Notes: generated from the letters alone by a model not told the origin. Shown: positions 50,590 through 58,770, counted from the stretch's first letter. The stretch is DNA of 64,000 bases from JABDBE01 sp963832245 (GCA_963832245.1 CAWHTG010000002.1:1178001-1242000); one strand, 5' to 3'. Translations and numbers: made by a program.

Positions 50590-50852
50590 CAGTTAGTTCC
50601 CGTGACTGCGGCCACCATCTCGTCCACAATATAGGCGACGTCAACCGATTGCACCCTGTGATTTTCCAGCCATTGATCAAACGTGGTCCTGCGAATGAGG
50701 ATTTTTGTGTCCACCCGGACGGCCGGGAGGGGATTTGCCGACCGATGGATCCACTCTCGAAGCGTTCGCTCTGACACGCATGCGTACCCCTGAAGTGCTT
50801 TCAAATCCAGCCACTCAGGGTGATCGCTCGCGAATTGGATACCAGGCTTCAT
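50589..50852 (-). CDS. AlpA/excisionase-like helix-turn-helix protein
   Basis: 87 residues. The middle part (DLKALQGYACVSERTLREWI, then KILIRRTTFDQWLENHR) is a MerR/AlpA-type winged HTH as found in excisionases and directionality factors. It overlaps the integrase start (TGATG), the usual xis-int arrangement. The same frame is open upstream after a TGA, next to a 25-codon ORF. Confidence 0.78.
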   Translation of the reverse strand: MKPGIQFASDHPEWLDLKALQGYACVSERTLREWIHRSANPLPAVRVDTKILIRRTTFDQWLENHRVQSVDVAYIVDEMVAAVTGTN

Positions 50853-50888
50853 GTCGGGCTGCTTAATCGCCTCCAGAATCGGCTTGAA

Positions 50889-50966
50889 TCAGCAGGCGGG
50901 TCTTGAGCACTCTTCCAGGTCGATGCCAATTTGTTCGCCGGCACTGCTGCCGATCCAAATTTTCAT
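50889..50966 (-). CDS. Possible 25-residue leader peptide upstream of the AlpA-like gene
   Basis: ATG at 50966 with an ideal GGAG seven bases before it; the peptide reads MKIWIGSSAGEQIGIDLEEC and then SRPAC before TGA. It is in the same frame as the AlpA-like gene, and the 12 codons between the TGA and that gene's ATG (FKPILEAIKQPD) read like protein. Either a short leader ORF or the N terminus of a longer protein cut by a stop. Confidence 0.35.
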   Translation of the reverse strand: MKIWIGSSAGEQIGIDLEECSRPAC

Positions 50967-51028
50967 GCGATCGCTCCGTTCCAGAAAATTGTTTTTGATA
51001 CTGACAAAGCAAGGCGAAAGTCGTGCCG

Positions 51029-51457
51029 CTAAGTTATTGACTCCGTAACACCGATACGGGTCGTTTCCAAGGGGTTTTCGGCAGCCCCTGTTTCCACTGG
51101 TTCCATGTCCCTCCTGTAATCCGCCAGCCTGCGATAGAGTGTCGACACGCTGATTCCTAGCCGCTGCGCCGTTTCCTCCCGACTCCCTCGACACAGTTCT
51201 AACGTCGACAAGATGGTCTTACGCTCAATCTCAGCCAAAGACACAAGCCTTTCAACTGCTTCCAACCGTTCGCGTTCTTGCGCAACTCTTGATGTTGGGT
51301 CGGTCATTTTGACAGTGTTCCGCGTGGAACGTTCACAGTTTTCACTGGTCATGGGAAACCGATTGTTACCGCTGGTTCGATTGTGTTCCGCCGCCATAAC
51401 TTTCCTGTGGGTTTCTCGCGACATCAGAGTGCGCTCGATTGACGTCTGGGCCATCAC
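51029..51457 (-). CDS. Fis-type helix-turn-helix protein
   Basis: 142 residues from GTG-ATG at 51457/51454; later starts are possible because the first 60 residues are polar and low in structure. The HTH_8 motif is near the C-terminal third: ERKTILSTLELCRGSREETA then QRLGISVSTLYRRLADYR, as in the DNA-binding end of NtrC-type regulators. There is no AAA+ or receiver domain, so it may act as a small Fis-like element regulator. It is 15 bases downstream of the helicase gene. Confidence 0.75.
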   Translation of the reverse strand: MMAQTSIERTLMSRETHRKVMAAEHNRTSGNNRFPMTSENCERSTRNTVKMTDPTSRVAQERERLEAVERLVSLAEIERKTILSTLELCRGSREETAQRLGISVSTLYRRLADYRRDMEPVETGAAENPLETTRIGVTESIT

Positions 51458-51472
51458 CTAGCCCGGCCCATC

Positions 51473-52816
51473 TCAGCCGTTCGTTTGGTACTCGCGATCC
51501 ACGGTTCTCGGATAAAAACGCAGCTTGTGCGGGCTGAACACAACTGGCACTGGACCTTTGGCACCGTTGCGATTTTTTGCGACGATGATCGTGTCTTCCC
51601 CGGTTGGCCTCCCGTCAGGTGCGGTCGGCGCGTGAAGCAACAGCACCAAGTGCGCGTGCGCTTCAATGTCCCCTGACTCTTTGAGGTCAATAATCGTCGG
51701 AGAATCATTCACGTTTTGCGGGCGTCGCAATTGCGACAGCAGCACAATGGGAATGCGCTCGGCCTTCGCCAACTGCCGCAGTGCATCAGCGACCTTGCCA
51801 ACTCGCTCACGTATGTCCCGAGCTTCCGCCCTTACCAGCTGGAGGTAATCCACGACAATCAATTTCGCTTTCATGCGGGTGATGAACAGCCGGGCCCGTG
51901 CGAGTAGTTCGGGAACGCTGATTGTTCCGCTATCATCGAACCAGACCGGCCACTCGGCAATTACGGCAGCGCCTGTGGCTAGTGCCGACCATTCGTCTTT
52001 CTTGATGTGTCCAGGATGCCGGATCTTGCTCGCACTGACGGCAGTTACCGCGGACAATAACCGTTTACCTAAGTCCCACCGGCTCATTTCTAACGAGAAC
52101 ACGCCGACCGCATTCCCAGCCTCTGCGTTCGCCGTGACAATCTGACACGCGAGTGCAGTCTTGCCCGCGCTAGGCAACGCACCGACCACAACCAACTCCC
52201 CTTTCCGAAGACCCCCAGTGATCAAGTCGAGCGGATCGAGTCCGGTCGGCAATCCGACTAAGCCACCGGATTGTGACTGCAGCTCCAACTCGCGTAAGAC
52301 TTCCGGCATGAAGTCTCGTCCCGTTAAAGCGTGATTCACCTGCGCTTGGGCTTCCACGTCAAGAACCGTTTGGAGCAAGCCCCCTGCGACTTCGGCAGGC
52401 TGCTCACCATCCAAAGCCCGCGCGATGGCTACCTGAGCGGCGGAGATCAGGCCACGCAATTGTGCCTTCTGTTTCACGATGCATACGTAGTGCTCAATGC
52501 TCGGCCGGTCAGGAACGCCGTCCACCAATCCGGAGATGTAGCCGACATCACCAATGGCCTCGAGTTCCTTGCGGCGATCGAGTTCTTCCACCAGCATTAC
52601 GAGATCGATAGGCTTTGACGACTCGGCAAGATCGGCCATGCAAGCGAAGATGCGGCGATGTGAATCCAACGAAAAATCGCTAGGCTTCAGGTGTTGGGCT
52701 GCTTCGCTGAAAGCTCGACTATCCAGGAGAATAGCGCCGAGAATGGATTTCTCCGCGCCCACGCTAGCTGGCAGTCCGCGGCTGAGCTCGATTTCGAGCA
52801 CGTGTGCCGCAGTCAT
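51473..52816 (-). CDS. DnaB-type replicative helicase of the element
   Basis: 447 residues. N-terminal DnaB domain (AEKSILGAILLDSRAFSEAA, residues about 20-120), then the RecA-like ATPase: Walker A VGALPSAGKTALACQI, Walker B KLIVVDYLQLV, and the sensor SQLRRPQNVND. It unwinds DNA at the replication fork. Phage and plasmid DnaB copies of this kind drive element replication. It follows the DUF1376-like gene, with a 16-base tandem repeat at its start codon. Confidence 0.92.
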   Translation of the reverse strand: MTAAHVLEIELSRGLPASVGAEKSILGAILLDSRAFSEAAQHLKPSDFSLDSHRRIFACMADLAESSKPIDLVMLVEELDRRKELEAIGDVGYISGLVDGVPDRPSIEHYVCIVKQKAQLRGLISAAQVAIARALDGEQPAEVAGGLLQTVLDVEAQAQVNHALTGRDFMPEVLRELELQSQSGGLVGLPTGLDPLDLITGGLRKGELVVVGALPSAGKTALACQIVTANAEAGNAVGVFSLEMSRWDLGKRLLSAVTAVSASKIRHPGHIKKDEWSALATGAAVIAEWPVWFDDSGTISVPELLARARLFITRMKAKLIVVDYLQLVRAEARDIRERVGKVADALRQLAKAERIPIVLLSQLRRPQNVNDSPTIIDLKESGDIEAHAHLVLLLHAPTAPDGRPTGEDTIIVAKNRNGAKGPVPVVFSPHKLRFYPRTVDREYQTNG

Positions 52817-52837
52817 TGGGCGCCGCAGTCATTGGGC
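52806..52837. repeat. 16-base tandem duplication over the helicase start
   Basis: GCCGCAGTCATTGGGC occurs at 52806-52821 and again at 52822-52837. Each contains a start codon on the minus strand (52816 and 52832); only the first is in frame with the helicase, because 16 is not a multiple of three. The upstream ATG would start a short out-of-frame ORF. Confidence 0.85.
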
Positions 52838-52845
52838 GCCGCCTT

Positions 52846-53820
52846 TCAATAACCAAGAGGCATCGCGGGGTGATCGGGGTCACCGGCCATTACCATCCAA
52901 ACGGCTTTCCAGATGGCTTTCTTTGCTTCCAATTTGTGAAGCTTGCGCGGGTAAAGCTTGTAGAGTTGCTCAAGCTGAACCTCGGTGGGTTTTAAGGTTT
53001 TGGTTTTAGGAACACCTGCCGGTTTTTCTGTACCAACTTGTCGTCCATTGCCGTTCCTCCGTTCTGGCCGGTACTTCCCATCCGTAAAGAAAGACGGGTT
53101 GATCAAGCGAGTCGCGTACTGGTTCGGGTTTAAACCGTCTGGGGTTTCGTTTGAATCTCCTACTTTCACGGGCAGGATTATTTCCGGCTGAACTGTGGCG
53201 GTTTTATGGGGAAGTTTACCCTGTGGGGGAGTTATCTCCACTGGATGTTGTGCGGAAATTCCTTCCCTTTCCAGAGCTTCACTGATCCCAACTCCATTCA
53301 GTTTGTTGAATATAATTGCCGGTTTCGATCCGTCGTCTGCGACCGACGCGTTAGCGACGGAAGGTTTTCTTTCTAAATCTGAATCTGAATCTGAATCTGC
53401 TATATTTTGCTTGACGTTTGCCATCGTCTCGGATGGCAACTTGCCATCAGTGCGGATAGCACTTTGCCATTTCTTTGCCGCACCGCGCTTGCCAGCTTCC
53501 GAACGTTTCCTCGATAGTTCAGAGGACGTAAGTAATTGCTGGCTTGCTACTTTTGGGACTCGATAGACTCCGGCTACCTCATCTTTGTCGAACTTCGCCA
53601 GGATCGCACCGGAGTTCTGCTCGAAGTACTCCTTACTCGGCGCTTTCGCCAGCCGCCACAATTTGCCATCGGCAAGTGGAAGGCAACCGCGTGGCAAACT
53701 GATGGCACTTGCTATGATCAGCCGTAGATACCAGAGTTCCTGTTCCGGATCCAATGACTGGACGAAGGGCGAGCTGAGATAATCGGCCGCATAGAACTTA
53801 AACCAGGGCGCGTTTGACAT
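52846..53820 (-). CDS. DUF1376-like phage replication-associated protein
   Basis: 324 residues. The N terminus (WFKFYAADYLSSPFVQSLDP, LWYLRLIIASAISLPRGCLP) resembles the DUF1376/YdaU family found beside phage replication genes. A polar middle (SDSDSDLERKPSVANASVAD) is probably disordered. The C terminus (YKLYPRKLHKLEAKKAIWKA) resembles primosomal/replication initiator end regions. It likely helps load the helicase encoded next. The ATG overlaps the stop of a 39-codon ORF (TGATG). Confidence 0.72.
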   Translation of the reverse strand: MSNAPWFKFYAADYLSSPFVQSLDPEQELWYLRLIIASAISLPRGCLPLADGKLWRLAKAPSKEYFEQNSGAILAKFDKDEVAGVYRVPKVASQQLLTSSELSRKRSEAGKRGAAKKWQSAIRTDGKLPSETMANVKQNIADSDSDSDLERKPSVANASVADDGSKPAIIFNKLNGVGISEALEREGISAQHPVEITPPQGKLPHKTATVQPEIILPVKVGDSNETPDGLNPNQYATRLINPSFFTDGKYRPERRNGNGRQVGTEKPAGVPKTKTLKPTEVQLEQLYKLYPRKLHKLEAKKAIWKAVWMVMAGDPDHPAMPLGY

Positions 53821-53939
53821 CAGTCGTCCCCGTGGCTTTCCTCGGCGAGGTCGCCGAGCTCCTGGAATGGCGTCTGCACTGCCTGCGGTCCGGATTCAAG
53901 TCGAAACCAGGAGTGCCCAGATCCGTTCACTTCCTGCAT
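53820..53939 (-). CDS. 39-residue overlapping small protein
   Basis: MQEVNGSGHSWFRLESGPQA ... LGDLAEESHGDD, acidic at its end. Its stop overlaps the next ATG by one base and its start lies 13 bases inside the end of the XRE gene. This tight chaining is typical of phage operons and supports it, although its ribosome site is weak. No family recognised. Confidence 0.45.
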   Translation of the reverse strand: MQEVNGSGHSWFRLESGPQAVQTPFQELGDLAEESHGDD

Positions 53940-54169
53940 GTGACGACGCTGGTTTGGTGCCTTTCTTGCGACAGCAACAGTCGGAACTTCTGAGCCTTGT
54001 TAGCGAGGTACTCGCTCAACGCTCTATGCACTGCTGCAATCTCGTTATCGGTCAAAGACAACTGTTCAGTCTCGGCTTGCGACAATCTCATCCGAGAAAT
54101 TCCGGAAGCCTTGGCAAGTAGGAACTGTGTCATGCCTATTTTCTTGCGGCGATCCTTCCAATCCATCAT
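53927..54169 (-). CDS. XRE-family helix-turn-helix regulator
   Basis: 80 residues with GGAGG eight bases before the ATG. The HTH is RRKKIGMTQFLLAKASGISR then MRLSQAETEQLSLTDNE, of the Cro/C1 type. It likely represses or activates the element's genes. No dimerisation or cleavage domain. Confidence 0.82.
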   Translation of the reverse strand: MMDWKDRRKKIGMTQFLLAKASGISRMRLSQAETEQLSLTDNEIAAVHRALSEYLANKAQKFRLLLSQERHQTSVVTCRK

Positions 54170-54235
54170 GATTCGTACCTCCGTGAGTTAATTAGGCTGC
54201 GAGGGTTGCGCCGATCGGGAGCTTTAGGGAATACG

Positions 54236-54613
54236 TCACAATTCCGGCTTTCCTACAGCATTGATCTCGCTGACTCGCATTGGTCGTGAGCGCGCGCCGA
54301 TTGCAGGAATCTGATAACGCAATGGTTCTGGCTTCAGAAGCCGACTGGGGATGCGCGCAAATGGAAGCAGGTTTCCGACACCAAACGGCCCATCGTAAAA
54401 CGGTGCGCCGATGTGTACTTGGCGTGAAACCGCCGCAGCCACCACGACAGCAACCGCACCAGCAATCCTCTGGATGGCAAAGTCATGCACCCAGCGATAG
54501 TCGCCACGAGCAACCAACTGGGCTGCTTTTGACTTCGATCGCCGACCGCCCGCAGGCGAACTACACACAGCGGGATCTTGATGTTCGGTGAAGATTGCTA
54601 CTTTTCGTGCCAT
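54236..54613 (-). CDS. Hypothetical protein of the element
   Basis: 125 residues, MARKVAIFTEHQDPAVCSSP at the start, with a hydrophobic stretch (IAGAVAVVVAAAVSRQV) in the middle and a basic end. No domain recognised. GGAG lies further upstream than ideal. The position between the repressor and the next gene supports it only weakly. Confidence 0.4.
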   Translation of the reverse strand: MARKVAIFTEHQDPAVCSSPAGGRRSKSKAAQLVARGDYRWVHDFAIQRIAGAVAVVVAAAVSRQVHIGAPFYDGPFGVGNLLPFARIPSRLLKPEPLRYQIPAIGARSRPMRVSEINAVGKPEL

Positions 54614-54807
54614 AAGCTTTTATTGGGGAACACTTCTCCGGCCTGGTGCCGCGTCACCGCTGTAAAGGGAGCGATGAAACCCCTGCAACAAGCATTGTTG
54701 TCGCACAAAACAGACTGGGCGCCTAGCCTCTGTGGAATGAATGCGGTTGTACGGCGTACAAAAATCGTGAACGCTGAGCAATGTTTATGCGGGTAAGACA
54801 GGTGACC

Positions 54808-55917
54808 TTAAAAAGTCGTCGCAGGTGACAGCGCGGACGAGTGCCTGCGGACTTTTTGAGAAGCATGGACTAATCTGCGCCGCATCGCATGTTGGTAGGT
54901 CGGATTCGAGGCTAGCTTGCGCCAGGTGGTAAGTGCGTTTGAGCCAGACTTCTGGTTGTGCAAGGCAATTGTGTAGCGATGCCGACGTTCGAGGTGATTG
55001 AGGGGAGGTGTGAAAGCAGAAGCGTCGAGCAAATCTGCGATCGAGAGAAGAGCGTCTTTGCTGACGCGCTTATTGGAAGCCTTCAGTAGCTCTGTCGCGT
55101 ACAGCGAGCCGGCGAATGTCTCGAATTCCGTTAGCTGGACGAAGGATTTCCGTTCGTTTCGAGATATCGCAGCAACGGCTAGGACACCGGAACTCGAATC
55201 TTCTCGACCGCTGGCGATGGAAGCGATGGAGTGCGAATACTGCTGGTATCCCTGGGCGAGATCGATGCGAGCCTGATCTTCAGCGTCACCCAGAGCGTGA
55301 TCAAGCCGCCTCATAAACATGTTCTCGACGCTTCGAACTTCGAGTTCCGTCTGCTCAACCGTGAGACGGTCAGGGCGACCCTTCCTGACCCAAAATGAGA
55401 TCATGAAATTCTTCTGGCACCAAACAGGCGCGCACCAAGGTTTGGGATAGCCGGACTCAGAGCGATCGAAATCCGGGCCGTTATCACAGATATGTATGAA
55501 CCATCGCTCGATGGCAGATCGAACTTTTTTCACCTGGAACGAAGGAGGCACCGCGGCATCGGGTCCAATGACGACGATTCCCAATCCTTTGCCCAACATT
55601 TCCTGCGCGCGACAACGAGCCCATCGAGCCGGATCATCCGTGGCTAGGCTTGGATCGCGGCTAGCAATTCGGGCAAGCCTGGAAACCCATTCCTGAGTGA
55701 TCTTAACCAGAGATTCCATCCACGCATCAAGGCCAGACCGAAACAATTCATGATTCCTCTTGAATAAGGCCTCTTGATCAGCACCAGGTGCGGCAGGAGC
55801 GTGGAGTTGCTTCCTCACGTCAATGCCGTTCCAGAAATTGGATACATCCTTACTAAACCGCGTCCTAATGCTATTGAGGACTCTCTCTGCAACTTGTTGC
55901 TTCCGTGTGGAGGACAT
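54808..55917 (-). CDS. Hypothetical 369-residue protein
   Basis: AAGGA lies upstream of the ATG. The N-terminal part is helical (RKQQVAERVLNSIRTRFSKD, WMESLVKITQEWVSRLARIA). The middle has WFIHICDNGPDFDRSESGYP and a Trp/Cys-rich stretch (PWCAPVWCQKNFMISFW). The C terminus is basic (YQHAMRRRLVHASQKVRRHS). I recognise no family and no catalytic motif. It is the first gene of the minus-strand run in the element. Confidence 0.62.
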   Translation of the reverse strand: MSSTRKQQVAERVLNSIRTRFSKDVSNFWNGIDVRKQLHAPAAPGADQEALFKRNHELFRSGLDAWMESLVKITQEWVSRLARIASRDPSLATDDPARWARCRAQEMLGKGLGIVVIGPDAAVPPSFQVKKVRSAIERWFIHICDNGPDFDRSESGYPKPWCAPVWCQKNFMISFWVRKGRPDRLTVEQTELEVRSVENMFMRRLDHALGDAEDQARIDLAQGYQQYSHSIASIASGREDSSSGVLAVAAISRNERKSFVQLTEFETFAGSLYATELLKASNKRVSKDALLSIADLLDASAFTPPLNHLERRHRYTIALHNQKSGSNALTTWRKLASNPTYQHAMRRRLVHASQKVRRHSSALSPATTF

Positions 55918-55963
55918 TCGCAGTCGTCCTTCCGCGACCTTCTCGATTTAATGGAGTGACTGG

Positions 55964-55990
55964 AAGGCCCGGTGAGAAGGACCGGGCCTT
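55964..55990. terminator. Strong 10-pair hairpin
   Basis: AAGGCCCGGT pairs perfectly with ACCGGGCCTT around GAGAAGG. The U-tract is short on both strands. It lies between a minus-strand gene start (55917) and a plus-strand gene, and immediately follows the stop of a 63-codon minus-strand frame (55989-56180). Confidence 0.5.
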
Positions 55991-56075
55991 ATCGCGCGCT
56001 GACCGTCGCCAACGTGCTATCCGGTTCTGATTGCGATTGTATCGCAAGAGTCAGCCAGGCAGAGTATTGTGGGGC

Positions 56076-56471
56076 GTGGCCAGGCCATTCATTGTGCCGA
56101 CGGTAGTCCACAAGCGCGGAAATCCGAACTGGGGACACCCGATTTTTCAGCACGCTCCATATCTCGCTACTGCGTTCCAACAGCAGGCTCAGAAACTAGG
56201 CTTAACTGAGCAGACTTGCGTGAGCTCGGAGGAAATGCGTGAGTGGTGCGAGCGCAACAACGACCGCCGCTACATCCCGGAATGGTTGCTGAAGCGGTTG
56301 GGAATAGCCGTCGACCGACCCCAACGTCGGCCGCTGTTAGTCGGCCTTGCGTGCCACGGTCCCGTACCGAACGAGTTTTCCGAGTCATCTCATCAGGAAC
56401 CACCAAGCAAGAGACACCCCGACCGCTATCGCAACCACAATCAGAATGTTCGTCTTGTCGCCCCTGGTTAG
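56076..56471 (+). CDS. Small conserved hypothetical protein
   Basis: 131 residues from a GTG at 56076. The core HKRGNPNWGHPIFQHAPYLA, then VSSEEMREWCERNNDRRYIP and EWLLKRLGIAVD, has the pattern L..WC..N....YIPEWLL that I associate with small unnamed Acidobacteria proteins. After residue about 95 the sequence looks like an unconserved tail. A minus-strand frame (55989-56180) overlaps its start. Function unknown. Confidence 0.5.
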   Translation: MARPFIVPTVVHKRGNPNWGHPIFQHAPYLATAFQQQAQKLGLTEQTCVSSEEMREWCERNNDRRYIPEWLLKRLGIAVDRPQRRPLLVGLACHGPVPNEFSESSHQEPPSKRHPDRYRNHNQNVRLVAPG

Positions 56472-56534
56472 CCTCATGGTTTCAGCTCTAGCAAACCCGG
56501 GGCCGGCGCGTGCAGATCAGCCTGGCAGTTCGAT

Positions 56535-56747
56535 TCAGTCTGCATGCTTCTTGTCACGCTCGTGCTCTTCGGCAAGAACCCTTTCGAGCCAATGTGCCTG
56601 TTCGTCAGCGAGCCGCTGATCGATGAACGTTGGATGTTGACCAATGACAAATTCCTCGCCACAACCATCACACCGAAGCGTTCCCATCTCCTGGAAACCT
56701 GCTGCTTTCTCGCGGGCCTGTCCCTTCTTTATTGCCACTGCCTTCAT
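56535..56747 (-). CDS. Small CxxC zinc-binding-like protein
   Basis: 70 residues: MKAVAIKKGQAREKAAGFQE, then LRCDGCGEEFVIGQHPTF and a charged helix (LADEQAHWLERVLAEEHERD). The CDGCG pair suggests half a zinc site, perhaps completed by His or by dimerisation. I associate it with an unnamed Acidobacteria family. It overlaps the stop of the preceding gene by four bases. Confidence 0.7.
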   Translation of the reverse strand: MKAVAIKKGQAREKAAGFQEMGTLRCDGCGEEFVIGQHPTFIDQRLADEQAHWLERVLAEEHERDKKHAD

Positions 56748-57007
56748 CTACTGAACTTCTCCACTTGACGGCCTTCCGTTCGCTCGCGTTGCGCAGCCGC
56801 CCCGTACGCCTCGGTTATCTTCGAGAAGATTTCAAAGGCTTCACGCAGGCAGCGGCCAGCTTCTTCATCTGTCATCTGGGACGTCGTTGCCCGAATCGCC
56901 CCCTCATTGCCCGTTGCTGAAAGATAGGTCGTCTCATTCAGCAATTTTTCAAATCGCTTCCAGTTAAAAAAGGGTCTCCTATCCAGCGAGGCGCTTTCCC
57001 AGGTCAA
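56744..57007 (-). CDS. Small hypothetical protein coupled to the CxxC protein
   Basis: About 87 residues, LTWESASLDRRPFFNWKRFE ... QMTDEEAGRCLREAFEIFSK ... RTEGRQVEKFSR. The start is uncertain: the frame is open into the phosphoesterase gene, but a TTG near 57007 is the first candidate outside it. The ATGA overlap with the next gene implies translational coupling. No domain recognised. Confidence 0.55.
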   Translation of the reverse strand: MTWESASLDRRPFFNWKRFEKLLNETTYLSATGNEGAIRATTSQMTDEEAGRCLREAFEIFSKITEAYGAAAQRERTEGRQVEKFSR

Positions 57008-57035
57008 AGAACGTTGCCACGGTAGTTCGATCTTA

Positions 57036-58535
57036 CTAGCACACTCCGCTGGGACGAGTCGGGGTTCCGGATTCCTGAGTCGGAAGGGTCTGCGTGGCTG
57101 GCACGGTGTAGGGTATTGTTCCAGCCAGGTTCTCCACACATTGCAAGATCGTCTGCGGATCCCCAGGAAGTGTAGATGGCAGATTCGGGATCGACCCGTC
57201 AGGATTTTTGAAATTAAACGCGCTGGTTAAGTCTCCGACCGTGGAGCGGCGCCAGGCGCTCAAGTTGGGTACCTCGGCGCCGAAAAGAGTCTCGAGGAAT
57301 CGCAGCACCGAAGTGTGATCAAAGAGGTCCGACGACACAAACCCGCCACGACTGAACGGCGAGACGATCAGCGTTGGGACGCGAAAACCTAGTCCAATCG
57401 GGCCGCTAATCGCCGGATTGCCGATTACAGTCGGGTCGGGAACCGGGGGCGCGGTCACATATTCGCCCGCCGTGCCGAGCGGCGCCGTCACTGGTGGAAC
57501 ATGATCAAAAAAGCCGCCGTTTTCATCGTAGGTAACAAGCAAAACCGTCTTCGCCCACTGTGCCGGATTCGCGGTCAGAGCCCCGACGATGAGAGAAAGA
57601 ATATTCTCTCCAAACAGCGAAGGCGCGGGCGGGTGATCCGACGTTAGGATCGACCCCACCAGCCAGGAGACTTGGGGCAAATTCCCAAGCGCTACGTCGG
57701 TTAAGAAGTCGACTGGGAACTGCGGTCCGAATGCGTTCTGATGCAGCACGGATACAGGATCCTGAAAATTCTTGAAGTAGGAAAGAACATTGTCTGAGAG
57801 AATCCCGCCGAGAATAGTCTCATCAGGTGACGAGTAAATCTTCCAAGAAATTCCCCGAGCCTGCAGTTGTTCGGGCATGGTCGTATAGGTCAGACGGCCA
57901 TAAAAGGCCGCGCGATTTGTGACGATGGTCTGCAAAACCGGTCCGCCGTTTTTCCCATCTGGGTCGAGCGAGGCCGCCATCGTGTACAGGCGATTGGGGT
58001 CGGTCGGGCCCATTACCGAGCAAAAATAGTTGTCGCAGATGGTGAAGCCGTCGGCCAGGGCATAGTAGTAGGGAAGGTCTGCGCGAGTGTAGTAGCCCAT
58101 GCTTAATACCGCGTCGTTGGAATTAATCGGCAGACGCGAACTCACAAAACCGTCCATCGCACCATTGTTCCAGCTCTGATGCTGCGGCACCCAATCGTGG
58201 CTGATGTCGGGCGTGCAGGTTGCGTTTGCTTTGGAACTGTCCAGATGGAAGGGCAAGAGCTTCGTTACCGGCGAGATGGTCATGTTGGCTGGATCGGGTT
58301 GCTGGTATGCCGCGCTCTGATCGGAAAATCCGCGGACGCCGCGGTAGCTTCCAAAGTAGTGATCGAAGGATCGGTTTTCCTGAATCAAGATCACCACATG
58401 TCCGATGTCAGTTAATTTGGAACAACCGGTCGGAACGGACGAAACCAAGTTGGAAATACCGCAACCGTCCAAACCCAAAGAGGCAACAGCCGCAGTTCCG
58501 AGTTTAAGTAGTTCTCGGCGAGTGAAATTGTGCAT
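57036..58535 (-). CDS. Tat-exported phospholipase C/acid phosphatase-type phosphoesterase
   Basis: 499 residues from the ATG at 58535, which places the twin-arginine signal at the N terminus (MHNFTRRELLKLGTAAVASL). It is the phosphoesterase (PF04185-like) family: HVVILIQENRSFDHYFGSYR holds the metal-binding Glu/Asn, then ISHDWVPQHQSW, CDNYFCSVMGPTDPNRLYTM, and VTYDENGGFFDHVPPV with catalytic Asp/Glu/His. Members hydrolyse phosphodiesters or phosphomonoesters outside the cytoplasm. No PlcR accessory gene is adjacent. Confidence 0.92.
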   Translation of the reverse strand: MHNFTRRELLKLGTAAVASLGLDGCGISNLVSSVPTGCSKLTDIGHVVILIQENRSFDHYFGSYRGVRGFSDQSAAYQQPDPANMTISPVTKLLPFHLDSSKANATCTPDISHDWVPQHQSWNNGAMDGFVSSRLPINSNDAVLSMGYYTRADLPYYYALADGFTICDNYFCSVMGPTDPNRLYTMAASLDPDGKNGGPVLQTIVTNRAAFYGRLTYTTMPEQLQARGISWKIYSSPDETILGGILSDNVLSYFKNFQDPVSVLHQNAFGPQFPVDFLTDVALGNLPQVSWLVGSILTSDHPPAPSLFGENILSLIVGALTANPAQWAKTVLLVTYDENGGFFDHVPPVTAPLGTAGEYVTAPPVPDPTVIGNPAISGPIGLGFRVPTLIVSPFSRGGFVSSDLFDHTSVLRFLETLFGAEVPNLSAWRRSTVGDLTSAFNFKNPDGSIPNLPSTLPGDPQTILQCVENLAGTIPYTVPATQTLPTQESGTPTRPSGVC

Positions 58536-58770
58536 AGGTTCCACGTTAAGATGCGCTCTCCGGAGCAAAGGCAGGACCGATTCGTAAGTTTAGTCGGCAA
58601 AGCGCAATCTGCGGCGGACCGCGAAACTCCTATTTTCGTCAACTATAGCGATTTTCAGCTCCCCAGCATGCCTCGCCCCGGTGGGACGGTGTGTGCAATT
58701 TTGATCAGATTCTGAGAGGGTCAAAGGGAATAATTCTGGAATTCGGCCGCTGCCGCTCCCAGGAGGACTT

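Larger units (their letters stand above)
49281..55990. mobile_element. Integrated phage-like element at tRNA-Gln (right end not located)
   Basis: The minus-strand run of integrase, AlpA-like protein, HTH protein, DnaB helicase, DUF1376-like protein, small ORF, XRE repressor and unknowns lies directly beside tRNA-Gln. These are phage integration, control and replication functions. No terminase, portal, capsid or tail genes are seen. A repeat of the tRNA 3' end was not found elsewhere in the window, so the right boundary (set here at the hairpin 55964-55990) is arbitrary. Confidence 0.6.

Noticed and set aside
55989..56180. 63-codon minus-strand gene ending at the hairpin
   Set aside because: Kept only as a conflict: it starts at TTG with no clear ribosome site and overlaps a better-looking plus-strand family.
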